The notes under the pieces are model-generated. The model was not told where the DNA came from and did not search any database. It saw nothing but the letters and a program-made list of their open reading frames with translations. The position numbers were made by a program, and so were the translations under genes. DNA of 64,000 nt, taken from the NCBI GenBank assembly GCA_905221605.1, contig CAJNDS010000309.1, forward strand, positions 86,501 to 150,500, read 5' to 3'. Numbering within the stretch: the stretch's first letter is position 1; each line of letters opens with the position of its first letter. The DNA is from Symbiodinium natans (lineage: Eukaryota > Sar > Dinophyceae > Suessiales > Symbiodiniaceae). Of this stretch, positions 1 to 11,550 are shown in pieces.

Positions 1-1538
1 GTTTGTCTTTATCCCTCGCTTTCTCTTCTCTCTCTTCTCTCTCTCCTCGCTGTCTTTCTTTCGCCGGCTCGCTCGCGCTCTCTCTCTCTCTCTCTCTCTC
101 GCAGGTCAACACGAACCAGTACGGCCGCACCTTCGAAGACAGGACCCCCCATGCTTATAAGGCTTATATTTCACCTGATTTCACGTGATTCAACTGCAGT
201 CAGTGGGCCCCCGAAAAGAGAAGTGCCCCAATCAGCCCCGAAGGCCCCAGCGGGTACTGAACCCACTTGTGCAGAACCCTTGCGTAGATCCGCGCGCGTA
301 GCGCCTTACAGGGATCCGATGCCCTCGCGAGGTCTTCTGCTTTTGTGCTTTTGTGACCCGAAAAAGTGAAATGCAAGAAAGCGTTCCACGGGGCGTTCCC
401 GAGTGACTTAAGGAGCTGCTTGGAGCTCTCTGTGTTCAGGGAACCAGGCCCGAGGCCCTTGTACAGATGACCCGGGATGTCCGGATCCTCCTGCGCTCGG
501 TCTGTGAGACGGCATCAGCGCCGTGTCAACCGAGATTTTTTTCGATGGCCATCGGTTCCTTACGCACATCACTGTTGCTTGCCCTTAAAGTCTTATAGCC
601 GGGCCTCCTTTCCAAGCCTTCAAAAAAACCTCCCCGAGAATCCCGGACGAGCCGAGCAAAATCCCTATTTTTTTCCCATCCTTACGGTGTCGGGTTGTTA
701 GATTTTAAACTCAACTCTTCTCATCGCCCGGGACTCTTCTCCTCGCCCGGTCTACTCCTAGAGACTCCCTGGAGTGCCCAACCCCAGAGACCCTGGAGTG
801 CTAAGGTGGGGATGTTCGAAGTCAAATAGTTGAATTTCCCGTTTAGTTGGTCCGTCAGAAAATTGACTACCCATCTATTCGGCAACTCGAGAGTGGCAGG
901 TGGTTAGTTCACATGGGGTATTTTTGAATCTCCTGGCCACGGCTCCGGCTGTTGGCTTCGAAGGATTCTTCGGCTCTTCACTAATTATGGCCAGGCTCTT
1001 GAAATCTTGGGGCCCGGGATCTTGGATGTTGTTGGCTTCATGACCTAAATGAGCTACTTTCCCAGTACCGGATTTTCTCTGGCTCCCGTTGCCAGGACAA
1101 CCATGGATTTCGGATTTCTGAACCACAGAGGGTCGGAGGGGACCCCCTTTTCGAATTCTGATTTGGAGCCTTCGGCGAGCAATGACTGCTAATTAAGAAG
1201 AGGCGGAGGCTGTTTGGGAGCCTTGAGCCACAGCCCCTTTAATGACCAGATGAGGAGTACCCTTCAGTTTACGTTGTTTCATTCAGCCCCCCATATCCCC
1301 AGCCCCCCGTCCCCCCCCCCATTCCCTGATTGACGCAGTTTGGTTGAGCCCGCACCCCTTGGTTTCCCGATGTCTTCACATCTGAATCGCCCCCTCGCTT
1401 GTGACCAGGACCCACAGCTTCGTCGTCACGACAGAGCCTGAGAAGTTCCGTGTCCATGTGCAAAAAAGTTCAACGATACTTCACTGTGAGTTCACGCTTC
1501 ACGCAAGCGCTCAATTGGGAAACTGACAAGGGCCAAGG

Positions 1539-1574
<36 letters not shown>

Positions 1575-3406
1575 GTCCCAGCTTGAAATGCGTTACTGCA
1601 TTGCTCACTGCTGCATCCTGTTGCAAACAGGCATGCTTCATACGCCACAGTTCCGTATGACTGGTTTGCGCATTCATGTTTTCTCTCGCTCTCTCTCGCT
1701 CACATGCTCTTTCTGTCGTTCTTTCGAGAACCATTCTTTGCCAAGTACGGAACGAGGCCGAGGCCGAGCAAAGTGCCCAGCTCGGCACGCATCGTCAACT
1801 ACAATGCCATGCGCTCAGCCGCTTCGACAGGGCCCAGGTGTCTCGTTCTCCACAAATGAAAAAGTGATGGAAGGCTTAGATGCTTTTTTTCGTGCAGAGC
1901 TTTGTGCCTGTGCTGAGGAGGTGCAGCGCAGGTTCATGTTTTCATGTTTCAGGTGCGCGGTCGACGTGGCAACATCGTCCAGGCGACTCCTATATATCTC
2001 CAGTCTGTGTAGAGACATGCGTGCAGTCGACTATAGTATCGCAATGTAGTGCATGAATCATGCGCGTGCCCATCTCTGGCAGGTATATCCATCTGTGGAA
2101 TACGACTTTGTACCTCAGGCCTCCGGTTGTTACTGCGGTTCCCTGCTCTGATTCGTCCTGCCTTGACTCGGTTCTTTCCTCTGCTTGTCTTCCTGCCGTA
2201 GGACCTGACGGTGTCAGTTGGAGACTACCTCCACTTCCAGTGGACTCCAGCATGTCAAACTTGAGTTCACTTCTTGTTTCTGAATGACAGCAGCAGCAAC
2301 AGCAAGTGAGAGTGCGTGTCTTTCACTGGTCTCTTCGGGAAGGACGGGCTCCGATGCCAACGCGAAGGCATGTCGTGGGGTGTTCCAGTTGGGCGTCCTG
2401 TGAAAGCGTCTGCCAAGTCAAGTCGGTGAAAGCAGAGGGTGACTCAGAGCCCCTGGACCTTCTCTGCAGCAAGGTGAGCCGCTGCTGGCAGAAAGGAAAC
2501 AGAATGACATAAGAGGGGGGCCTGGCAAAGCAGCTCAAATCAAAGCGCATCGTGTTTGGACAGCTTGGACAGTTGGGACAGTTGGGACAGTTGGGGGTGT
2601 TGGGGGTGTTGGGGGTGCTGGGGTGCCTGCTCTAAAGGCAAGTGCATCCATTCATCCGTGCCAGGGGAACGATGGCAATGGCCGGCAGAGCACTGACCGC
2701 TCCAACCTTGTGCAGGTGTCTGCTGGGAGCAAAGGGCCTGCACCCACGGAGTGCTACGGAGAGCACAGCAAAGCACTGCATAGTATGTATAGTATGACTG
2801 TAGAGTATGACTGTAGCGTATGACTGTAGCGTACTTTCAAGCACATACTGTAGCCTCCCCTCCCCGCGTCGACGTACCTTTTCACACCTGGCCCCGAGCT
2901 TGTGCCTTGCTTGGGGCCATTCTGAATTCTACTTGGTGACTTGATTAGGCAGCTTTCCGGGCCTTTCAAGCATTGCCATAGTTGTCGCTCTTGATCTCAG
3001 TCGTGTTTTCTACTCGCGCCCCTTTCATGTGCAAGAGAACCATCAAGAGAGCATCCGAGCCGTGAGAAAGGCAGGGATTGTGGGAGGGCACGGGCGGCAC
3101 GGGTTCAGGTGGCCGACCGCGAGGCGTGCGCAGCACTTTACTTTGCGATTGGGAGCTTTCTTAAAGAATCCGAGACGGCGCTTTCGCTGAAGGAAACGGT
3201 GCCGCTTCCCTGGATTCAGCACCGCCTGTGGCCGCCTTAGACGGAGAATGTTTTGCAGAGTGAGAATTTCTCTCACTTCTCAGTTACTCAGTTCTCATCC
3301 TAAACCCTATAAACCCTAAACCCTGAACCCTGAGTTCTTCTCAAAGCTCCGTCCTCTTCTCTTTGCTTCTCTCTCTTTCTCGCGTCGTGCGCGGTTGGAG
3401 AGCGTC

Positions 3407-3437
<31 letters not shown>

Positions 3438-6400
3438 AGGAGGGAGAAGAGAGACGCCTTTCTCTAAGGCTGGTGGACGCTGCGGCGGCCGAGGCCGAGG
3501 AGGCCAAGGAGCTGGTGAGGAGGCGCCGAAAAGGAGCTCAGAAGGAGCAGAAGGAGAGGCTGAGAGGCTGAGAGAGGCTGAGAGAGAGGGGAGGGCTGAG
3601 AGGGCTGAGAGGGCTGAGAGGGCTGAGAGGTGATCAGCGGTGATGTGAGGTGGGGAGAGGCCGGGGGAAGAGAGCGCAAGAGGCAGAGAACAAGGCCCAA
3701 CTTACGAGAGAGGAAAGCCCTCAGAGAGAGAGAGAGAGAGAGAGCAGGGATGGCAGGAGAGACAGCGGAGAGATAGCCCTGAGTGTCTTCAGAACGCTCC
3801 GTGTTCCTTCTGACAAAGAGGAATGGTGTAGAGAGACACAGCTCAGTTCCAAATTTCAAAGGCGTTGGCACTCCCGCGAGGTTTGCATACCTCGGACAGT
3901 CACCGGATCTTTGCGACGCGGAAGACAACAACCAGAATAGCATCCAGAATTGCAAGCAGCTGAATGGCTTCCCTGGCGCGTGCTTCCTGGTTTTTTGTAT
4001 GCATCCCCACTCTTTGAAGCTGCAGTTGAGGTCGGGCATCTGAAAGCAGGTTCAAGCAACCTTTAAGATTTCACCAAGCACCTTTTCCACAGGGCGGACA
4101 CACGCCGTGCGCCTTCAAAATTCTGCATCCTTGCATCCGGCAGCCGACATGCAGCCGGCATGGCTACTCATTTGTTTCTCTTCTGTCCCTGCGCAGAAAA
4201 TGCCAGAGGGGGAGGGGGGGGGAGGGGGTTAGGGAGGGGGGGGGAGGGGCAGCGGTGGGGTGCGTCACAAAATTTGGCATGGGGGGAAGGGTGGGGAAGG
4301 AGACCGGATTCGGGTCTGACGCTTCTCGGCAGGAAGCCGAGGCGAACTAGCCGTACGTCTATTGCTCTATCAGCTATAGACTATAGAAGCAACCCCCGCT
4401 TCTCGGCTGATGCGGAGGGTTTGCTTTCTCCATGGCAACTGCTTGTTGAAGCTGCTGCGGAGCAGGACGCCCCAAAACCAGAAATCAAACCACCCAAGCG
4501 AGACGAGTACCTCAGAACTCATTTTGTTTTTTGTTGTTTTGCCTCTGAATTTTGGTTGTTCCTGGGATGGTTTTGGTCATTTTTGCCTTGGTTGAAAGCC
4601 CGATCGATGCATAGCCCCATGAAAAAAAGCCGAAACAAAGGCAAAACGCGGCTTGTTGTTTGTTTGGCTTCTGAGCGGCCGGCACCCCGGCAGGAATAAT
4701 CGGTTCTGTGTTTTCAAAAAACCATGATTTTCATTTGCCGTTTCCAGTGTCTTTTCGAGCCCAACATCCGTCGTGGGGGGGAAGGGAACATTACCCGAAC
4801 CCTTTTCTCGGCATGGACCAACCTCGACTTTTTTTCGCCTTAGCAAAGACACGGCAACAACAGCTACACACACACAGTCTCCTGTCTAGTCAAATGTGAT
4901 CAAAAGCAATGTCATTTTGACATTTTGGCCGCCCATGCACAATCAACAAACTTACGTCGGCCACACGTGGCGCTGCAAAAAGGGTGTGCGCTTGACTGTT
5001 CTCTCAGTGCGCTTGCCCGCTTTGCATGCCAGCCAAGACCCGGCTTATGGCAGTCGTCCCAATCATGCCTGAACCGAAGTGTATGAGCCCCTTTCAGCAC
5101 CGATCACATCTCTGTTGGCAGCTTGTTACAACCCTATTGCAACTGTTATTTGCAGTAAACGCCCGCTAAAATTTCTGCTAAAAAATGAAAATGATATCAG
5201 ACTTTGGGTTGCAAGCTATCTATCCTGTTTTTCCAGTGATTCCGACGCCCGACATATTCGAACCATGAACACTGCATCAATGGGGATCGGAAGCAATTCG
5301 TTCAAGCATGCTACCATAGAGCCCAACAGCGACAGACTCTGTGAGCCCATACGCCAAAAGGTGATTACATCCAAAAAACGACGACTGTTTCTCATTTCGG
5401 ATTTCGCGAAACCAGAAGCCGAAAAACCATGACAGTGTCGAGCACCATGCGCGCGGCTAGGCGAGAGCAAGCTTGTCGTCCAAATGCAAGAGGCTTCGAG
5501 AAGCCCACAGCCCGCAAGACCGCTCGACCTAGCTGCTTCTTTCTCTGAACGCTGGAACCCCTTGTTGTTGACGTGTAGAAAAGACTTTCATTTATTTTGT
5601 TGAGGTAAGCTCTCCGCTGTACATCTGAGCCGGTTCTTTGAATCCATGCAGTTCATTGCAAGGTGCTTTGGAAGTTTGATTGGGCTCCAGTTCAATGTAC
5701 AGTAAAGGAAGCCCTACTACCAGCTTCTCATCAAGCCTTGCGAACCATGCAGGAAGTCATGTATAATCGGGGCACCGGGGCCTTTGCACACGAGTCTTTT
5801 AGCAAAAAGTTCGGGAGTTGACGGTATGGAAAGATCTCCCTCTATCATAGAGTCCCCCGCTTCTTTTTGTTTCTCAAAGTTGCGCAGATCATGGTGATCA
5901 TGGGGTAGTCTCGGGGTAGTCTGAGAGCTCAAAGCTGCCAGGTGCCCCCGCGTACTTCGACGGTGGCCTCGTGGAGATGAAGACTGTGGGTCGGCACCAG
6001 GCTCCCCGCTTCCGACACTTCCGTGTCCCTTTTTTGTCCCTTCTTCTTCGAAGTGAAAGAGAGCCCTTATGAACTTATGGCCGCCGTCGGCCCTTTGGGA
6101 TCCTTTGGGGGAGTTTGTCAGTGCGTAAGGAAGAACAGCCTCATACAGTCGAACCCCGAAGACATAACATTTTTGCCTGCCTTGCTTGCAATCACTGGGG
6201 GGAAAGGAAACAAGAAGTCGTGGAATTCAGCGGTCACACTGATTGCAGACTTTGAAGCTTCTCTCTCGGTGCGCTGGTACCCATAGCAACATCATATCAC
6301 ACACACACACACGCTTCATGCCAGGGTCAAAACACAATCATGCGTCACGAATCCGACCATTCTGCAAGCATCGCCAGGGGATTTGCATGTTCTAGACATG

Positions 6401-8630
6401 TGACTGAAAGCAATTTGCTGGTTTCCTTTTGCCAGAAGCCATTTTGGTGGGGGGCTCGTGGGTGACAGGAGTCGGACCCTAAACTGTAAACTGTAAACCC
6501 TCTGCTTGGCTTTGAAAACAGACAGACTCTGTAGACATTCACAAATCGCACTTTGGAGTATGGCCAGCCGTATCGCCGGGGTATCGCCGCACGTATCGCC
6601 GCGGCCCGCAACTCCCAAACCCTAAAACCCCCTCAACCCCAAGCGTGGACGCGCAAGGCTGCACAAAACAATGCGATCGATTACTGTGTCACCAGCGGTT
6701 CATTGGGGGGGAAAGCGAAATGTTATGAGTTCCGACTGTTGGTTTTCCGTGCAAAAAGGACCCATTGCATACTTGTTTTGTGTGCTTGAATCCCAGCAGT
6801 TCATTGGGGGGAAAGCCAAATGTTATGACTTCCGAGAAATAGGCCATAACGTGCAGTTCCTTGCGGGGAAGGTTCCCCCACTGCAATTGGTTATGACTTC
6901 GGGGTCGCACTGTAAGTTGAGTTTTGCATGTTTGCCCCCTCACGTGTGACACTGCTCAAGGAGCTCTTTGTTGGCTCTATCCTGAACCCCGGTCAAGCTG
7001 CAGCGCGAGTGTTCATCTTGGCGCCCCTCACTCACCCTCTGTCCGGTGTCGACAAGTCGACAGTCTGACGTCGAAGCAAGCTACTCACAACGAGTAAGAC
7101 ATCACTGGATAGGGAGTGCTTCAACGCAGGTTTTGCGCCAACTCCATTTGCGGGCGTCTCTCTCGGTCTCTGCGCAGTGTCTGAATGTCTGGCGGTGGCA
7201 GGTGGTGAGCACCCGGAACAACGACTTCTCCAACCGCTCGCACAAGGCCCCGAGAACTGCTCATGTCTCCCGTCGCGCAAAGAGTGAGTGACAGAGAGAG
7301 AGAGAGAGGAAACAAAAAGAGAAAAGCCAAACGACTCTCGAGTCTCAGTGAACCAACTTTGCAGAGCACGACAAGACCGCAAGATGGCCGCCTCCCCCAA
7401 ACGAAGGGGCGGGAAGGTTTGGAAACACTGCGAGGCCTACAAGGCCTACAAGGCCTAACCCCCCCCCCCCCTTCCCCTGCAAAATCCTCCTGCGCCGTCT
7501 CCTCAGCTGCTGGTTCGCTTCTGCTCATTGACTTGACAATAAACAAAGCTCAAGGTTCAAATGTAGAAAGATCATAGAGAAGCCAAGAGGACGGAATTGC
7601 ACGAAGCTCCTTGCATCAATGTCGCAGTGGTGCTTGGGCACACAGCTCCGCACCGCAGCGCAACCATCATGGGCAGCACGAAAAGCACCCGCAAAGCCAT
7701 CACTACCGCAGCAACAAGCAGCTACGTCTGCGGTATACGGTGCTCACACTGTGCGAATGCCACCTTGCTGATTCGTTTCAGTCACGGCTTTCCATGAGCT
7801 CCCTCGGGGCAAAAACACTCCTGAAATGACGACACGCCTGCAAATGGCTCAAAGTCGGGATCCTGATTCCTAAGCCATCCTAAGCCTGTTGCATGCCATC
7901 TCATCGTTGCGTCAAAACAGATGCTGTGAGCGCAACTGAACAGTGACAGCGCACTCAGAGTCTCGTTTGCGGGGAGAGGCCTCGATTACGGTGGTTCCTC
8001 GAAGCTGGAGTTGGCAGGAGGTGCAGGGGAAATCTGGAATCCGGAGTGCGAGCAATCAGGTCCTCTGATGTTTGCTTGCCTTTTGTTTGCGGGGAGTGTC
8101 AAAGGCGCTTGTCGCTCTCTCTGTCTTTTCTCCTCATGCTTTCTTTCGAGATGCGCGCGCTCCTGTGTGTCTGTGTACGTGTACGTGTTCGTGTTGCAGA
8201 GGTTCTGTTGCTGGTAGCGGGCCTGGTCCTGCTGCTGGGCCTCTTGACCTACCTGGCCCTCGCGGCCAGGGCCCTAACCAGCCCAGAACCTTTCTTGCCG
8301 ACTACCAACCTTGGACTTTCGCGGAAGTCGAAAGGGTCAACGCGAACGGGTACAGGCTTACTGCAAGAATGCCCGAAACAGCCTCGGGACCTGAACACCC
8401 GAACCCCCGCCCCACCTCTCCCCCCTTCTTCCCAGGACTTAAGCAGCAGGAGACGTTCGTTTTCCTCCCCTCCTCTCTCAACGCTTTCTCTGCTTCCGCG
8501 GAATCCCAGCAAAAGGGCGGCCGCGACGATCTTCGCGGGGTCGTTTAAAGGCCACGCAGGACAAGCTTGCTTGGCTGACACAGCCTGCAGAACAGCAATA
8601 GATTTGAATACAAGGCTAAGCGGATAAACG
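1..8630 (+). CDS. DD3-3-like protein gene, 5' end outside the window, multi-exon
   Basis: At least seven short exons, read in order, spell motifs that I recall from the DD3-3 family (named after a Dictyostelium developmental protein; secreted or membrane-associated, molecular function unknown). The order is NTNQYGRTFEDR, VRGRRGNIVQ, VYPSVEYDFVPQ, DLTVSVGDYLHFQW, GNDGNGRQSTDRSN, YFDGGLVEMKTVG and STRNNDFSNRSHK, which is collinear with the family. A hydrophobic, membrane-helix-like stretch near 8200 may be the C-terminal anchor. The start lies upstream of base 1 and the 3' end is not fixed: it falls somewhere between 8300 and 8630. Introns range from 83 bp to more than 1.8 kb, and two clearly use GC donors. 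At least one exon between 2716 and 5941 is probably unidentified. Family assignment is from memory, without a database search. Confidence 0.72.
105..147 (+). CDS. DD3-3-like exon, NTNQYGRTFEDR motif
   Basis: A (CT)n tract ending in cgcag at 101-104 serves as polypyrimidine tract and acceptor. Translation from 105 gives VNTNQYGRTFEDR, a signature segment of the DD3-3 family. The exon's 3' end is uncertain. After EDR there is no good GT for some distance; a GA donor right after the ACAG at about 144 is possible. The segment expected next in the family (SH.F...RP) was not found downstream, so one small exon between 190 and 1950 is probably missed. Confidence 0.68.
1953..1982 (+). CDS. DD3-3-like exon, VRGRRGNIVQ
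   Basis: A 30-bp exon preceded by ttttcatgtttcag and encoding VRGRRGNIVQ, which matches the family motif immediately before the YPxVEYDFVP motif. The reading frame requires the exon to stop at CAG 1980-1982 because the next family residues lie in the following exon. The intron therefore begins with GC (gcgact), a non-canonical donor. Confidence 0.75.
2083..2118 (+). CDS. DD3-3-like exon, VYPSVEYDFVPQ
   Basis: A 36-bp exon after ctctggcag, encoding VYPSVEYDFVPQ in phase 0 and continuing directly from VRGRRGNIVQ. It ends at CAG and the intron starts GCCTCC, a second GC donor. The match to the family is very close for so short a segment. Confidence 0.76.
2202..2249 (+). CDS. DD3-3-like exon, DLTVSVGDYLHFQW
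   Basis: The acceptor is tcctgccgtag. The exon encodes DLTVSVGDYLHFQW followed by TP, the cupredoxin-like 'VGDxLHFQW' motif of the family. Keeping phase with the next exon (GNDGNG) favours an end at CCA 2247-2249, with a GC donor (gcatgt). A GA donor at 2243 would break the frame. Confidence 0.74.
2665..2715 (+). CDS. DD3-3-like exon, GNDGNGRQSTDRSNLVQ
   Basis: A 51-bp exon flanked by ccag and gtgtct. Its 17 residues, GNDGNGRQSTDRSNLVQ, correspond to the 'GxGRxxTDRSNxV' segment that follows HFQW in the family. The donor is a normal GT. Purine-rich and simple repeats follow. Confidence 0.74.
2716..5941 (+). other. Intron sequence of the DD3-3-like gene, with possible undetected exons
   Basis: No confident exon is visible here. 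The family has roughly 50-80 residues between the TDRSN and YFDGGL motifs, so at least one exon should lie in this stretch. A charged, alanine-rich open segment at about 3467-3560 (reads AAAEAEEAKELVRRRRKG) is flanked by CT/GA repeats and is a weak candidate. It does not resemble the family. The stretch also holds a short TAAACCC run near 3300-3330, (GA)n tracts, and the first copy of the G-rich dispersed repeat at about 4196-4346. Confidence 0.5.
4196..4346 (+). repeat. G-rich dispersed repeat, copy 1 (partial)
   Basis: G-tract block followed by gtcacaaaatttgg..., then the conserved 3' end gacgcttctcggcagg / aagccgaggcgaa. The same 3' end and the cacaaaattt motif recur at 15929-16232 and 38631-39006 in the same orientation. 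The terminal ctcggc-aggaa-gccgag forms a short perfect hairpin. This copy lacks the 5' gaggaaagagggtttc segment seen in the other two. Confidence 0.65.
5942..5989 (+). CDS. DD3-3-like exon, YFDGGLVEMKTVG
   Basis: Acceptor gctgccag at 5940-5941, then APAYFDGGLVEMKTVG and a GT donor (gtcggc) at 5990. The segment corresponds to the family region 'ASPYYNAGLIKMxTTG' that precedes the STRNNxFSNRS motif. The residues are conservative substitutions rather than identities, so this is slightly weaker than the other exons. Confidence 0.66.
6695..6835 (+). repeat. Tandem duplication of a ~100-bp unit
   Basis: Two copies of a segment reading gttcattggggggaaagc, then aaatgttatga(c/g)ttccga, lie about 100 bp apart inside an intron of the DD3-3-like gene. 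A weaker relative (ggttatgacttcggg) follows at about 6890. I see no coding potential in it. Confidence 0.5.
7202..7283 (+). CDS. DD3-3-like exon, STRNNDFSNRSHK
   Basis: Acceptor ggcggtggcag, then VVSTRNNDFSNRSHK, the most diagnostic motif of the family (STRNNxFSNRSQK). Two ends are possible: a GT donor (gtgagt) at 7284, giving 82 bp, or a GC donor right after HK at 7246. The intron that follows begins with a (GA)n run. Confidence 0.76.
8200..8290 (+). CDS. Putative transmembrane exon, possible C-terminal anchor of the DD3-3-like protein
   Basis: Acceptor cgtgttgcag at 8198-8199. One frame gives a strongly hydrophobic segment containing LLLVAGLVLLLGLLTYLALA, a plausible single membrane helix. 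A second frame stays open to 8548 and gives a more soluble sequence (for example ADYQPWTFAEVERVNANGY). Without transcript data I cannot choose between them. The helix reading fits a C-terminal anchor after STRNNDFSNRS. The exon end is approximate. Confidence 0.4.
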
Positions 8631-8929
8631 TGACAGGAAAGACATGATCACAAGGTTGGGCGGCAGATGAAAAATGTACTCGGTTGTCTCCCAAGCACCA
8701 AGCTGCGAAGGATAGTGTTAAAGACATCAGGCGCTGTGTTTGGACAACTCGCACAGGGCTAGCCCACTTCCTAAAGTTGAAAGAACTTAGACTTTGACCT
8801 TGGCCATTGGAAGCAGAATTTACGCGGGGATCGACTATGATGCCTCTGCACCCCTTTTGCGAAGTGTCTCTCAACTTGAATGTGGAACAGTTTTCCTTCT
8901 TTTCATTGACCCGGCAAACTGGGTCCCGC

Positions 8930-8939
<10 letters not shown>

Positions 8940-8960
<21 letters not shown>

Positions 8961-8965
8961 GGGGG
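8940..8965 (+). repeat. G homopolymer, 26 bases
   Basis: A run of T is followed directly by 26 uninterrupted G. Comparable tracts lie at 10988-11007 (G), 14058-14098 (C), 37240-37258 (G) and 47657-47678 (G). Their exact lengths may be unreliable because such runs are prone to sequencing and assembly error. Confidence 0.85.
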
Positions 8966-9240
8966 CGAAGACGAAATTGCGAAAACGATGAAGACGAAAA
9001 TGTTTGCAAGGACCTGAAGCCGAAATTGTGTGCGAAGACGACAATTGAAGACGAAATTCGGCCCGAAGACGAAAATCGGACGAAGACGAAATTCGGGTTC
9101 AGGAAAAACTGAAGACGAAATTTTTGCCGACGACGAAATTCGACCCGAAGACGAAATTCAGGAAATTCGGCCCAAAGACACAATTTGCCTGGAAATTCGG
9201 CCCAAAAGACGAATTTCGGCTCGAAGACGTCACAATCAGG
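8966..9240. repeat. Degenerate gaagacgaaattcgg repeat array
   Basis: About ten imperfect copies of cgaagacgaaattcggcc are spaced 18-36 bp apart. Its reverse complement (aatttcgtcttc) resembles the core of the 65-bp repeat at 14740-15480, so the two arrays look like inverted relatives. ORFs through it are low-complexity and not believable genes. Confidence 0.6.
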
Positions 9241-9400
9241 TTTGACACATGTGGTGTAGGGAATTTTGGGGTTTTAATTTGTATGTCATACAAAACACTC
9301 TGCAACAAAAAAACAAAACAAGAAAGCAACAACGCAAACACCAAAATCAAGTTTGACACATGTGGTGTAGGGATTTGTTGGGTTTGTTATTTGTAATCAG
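9240..9400. repeat. Two direct copies of tttgacacatgtggtgtaggga
   Basis: The copies start at about 9240 and 9350. Each continues into a T/G-rich tail ending in ttaatttgta or ttatttgta, and they are separated by an A-rich stretch. No coding signal is present. Confidence 0.5.
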
Positions 9401-9482
9401 TATTAAAACACATTCATACACATGTAAAATCATGCAAAGCGCTGAGCAAAACAAACAAAAACGAGAAGACAGCAAAACAAAC

Positions 9483-10445
9483 TTCTTGGGGTCCTTTGTT
9501 TAAGGGGATCCTATTTGGAGCTCCAAAATGGCCTGAAGCCAAAATTCGGCTCTGAGATTCGGTCCCTGAGGCTGGCTCTGTACAAGTATGCTAAGGCAGT
9601 CCCAAACGGAACCTCTACATCTCCCGCAGCAAGAGTTTCGGGTACGGGGCAACCAAAAGCGGAGAAGCAACCCAGAACCGCACCCCCTAAGGTCGCAAAT
9701 TTTCGGGCAAAACCAAACCGTCCCTTTACTCCCTGAAGAGGTACCAACCAAGGCGAGGTTGGTCCAGTGTGGGGTTACCGGCCCTAAGGCAACGCAAACA
9801 CCCCAACCAAGGCCACACCCCGGCACCCAACCCTGCGGGCCCTACTCTTTGTCTGATGGCGCTCCAGGCCGTTCTTGAGCCACGTGCCTTCCGGCACGTA
9901 TATGTTTGCACAACTGCTTCGACGCAGTTACATCTCCGCACTCCCCCTGTCCCAGGTTTCCTGGGGCACCCTGGGAGATGACCATTTTGGCCAAAAACTG
10001 CACTTTCTGGCATTCAATCTGTACATCCCATCTTTCTTTCAACCAAAAGCTGCTTCGTCAGGCATAAATCCAAGTGTGGTTCTTCACCCAAAAAGTCCAC
10101 ACTCACAATCCAGTCCGTGTTAACACATCGCTTGCACATAGTTCGAGCGCGTTAAACCCCTTCAAGCTCCGAACCTCATGGCGGTTGTCACTTCGAAGCA
10201 TAACATCATTTGGGCTCAAATAATTTTCAAACGCTGCAAATGAGAGTTTCCGATATGAGGGGGTACCTTCTCGTGGTCCTTTGTACAAGGGGATCCTATT
10301 TTGGCGCTTCATAGTGTGGATGATCTCATGGGTTGAGTTTCATTAGATCTGCAAGGGCAAGTGAGCTGCAAGTGAGGGTTTCCGATATAAGGGGGGGGGT
10401 ACCTTCTTAGGGTCCTGTGTGTAAGGGGATCCTAGTTTGGAGCTC
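9483..10445. repeat. Three dispersed copies of an aaggggatcctatttgg-type repeat
   Basis: Copies at about 9483-9525, 10258-10310 and 10390-10445 share (tacc)ttcttggggtcctttgt..aaggggatccta..ttggagctc. The last two are also preceded by gagggtttccgatatgaggggg. The segment at 9523-9575 matches the reverse complement of the 65-bp unit found at 14.7-15.5 kb. The family is unknown to me. Confidence 0.5.
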
Positions 10446-11039
10446 AAAAACATGTCAAGTAATCTCAAAAACAACTCAAACAAACCACTCAATAGCTCAA
10501 ATAACACTCAAAAACCCCATATTGCCCCAGCGCCCGCTTGTAGGAATTCTCCTCGCCCGCACCGACACACCGATGCGCTGCGCCCCCCCGGACCCGGAAA
10601 GGCTTCGTGTCCAATGCTGATATATGATCCTGCGCGGGGTGTGCATAATAACTCTCATGGTGAGTGCAATAATGCTTTTGGTGCGTATAATCATGCTCAT
10701 GCATGCAAAATCTGGGGTCTTTCAAAGGCCCTACGCCCTGCGATTTTGGTCTTCTGCTACATGTATCTAGACGAGAGTTCCCCAACCCCCCAGAGTTTTC
10801 AATATCAGTTTTGGAAAGGGGGCGGAAGGGGGTCGGGCCGCGATAGGGGCTCACCCTGGGCCTCGGGAACCCGGTCCATTTCTTGTCCAGGTTTGCAAGG
10901 GTTTTTTTCTGGGGGTGGCGGGAGCTCTACTGTAGCTAATATACTAGCTATCCCTGAAACTTAAGGCTGCCGGTTCTTTTTTTTTTTGGGGGGGGGGGGG
11001 GGGGGGGCCTGGTTTTTTCCGGGACCTCGCCCATTATGG

Positions 11040-11550
11040 CATACGTGGGATTGGCCGGAGCATCATTGCGTGGGATTGGCCAGAGCGATGAAAACGTCCG
11101 TGTTATGCGTGGGATTGGCGGGACCGATGATAGCGTCCGTGTTACCAGTGCGAGGGATTGGCCACAGCACCCATGCCATGATAACATGGGATTGGCCAGA
11201 GTGTGATGATCACGTCCGTGTTCCCAGCGCGTGACATTGGCCAAAGCATACACGGCCAAACCATGATAGCGTCCGTGTTACCAGTGCGTGGGATTTGCCA
11301 GTGCATCCGTGGCCGAACCATGATAATGTCCGTGTTACCAGTGCGTGGGATTGGGCAGAGCGTCGATAACATCCGTGTGACCAGTGCGTGGGATTGCCGA
11401 AACATGATGACGTCTGTGTTACAAGTGCGTGGGATTGGGCGGAGCCATGACAACGTCCGCGTTACCAGTGCGGATTGGTCAGAGCATTCATGGCCGAACC
11501 ATGATGACGTCCGTGTTACAGTGCGTGGGATATGATAACTTCGTGTTTCC
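11040..11550. repeat. Degenerate repeat array, gtccgtgttaccagtgcgtgggattgg type
   Basis: About ten copies of a unit containing 'gtccgtgttaccagtgcg', 'tgggattgg' and 'ccatgataac' occur at irregular 45-65 bp spacing. A single degenerate copy (gtgcgactggccacagcatcc) appears near 13995. Apparent ORFs on both strands here are by-products of the repeat. Confidence 0.65.

Noticed and set aside
3316-4039. - strand Ser/Pro/Leu-rich ORFs
   Set aside because: Formed by GA/CT repeats and a gctgagagg tandem repeat on the + strand. No motif.
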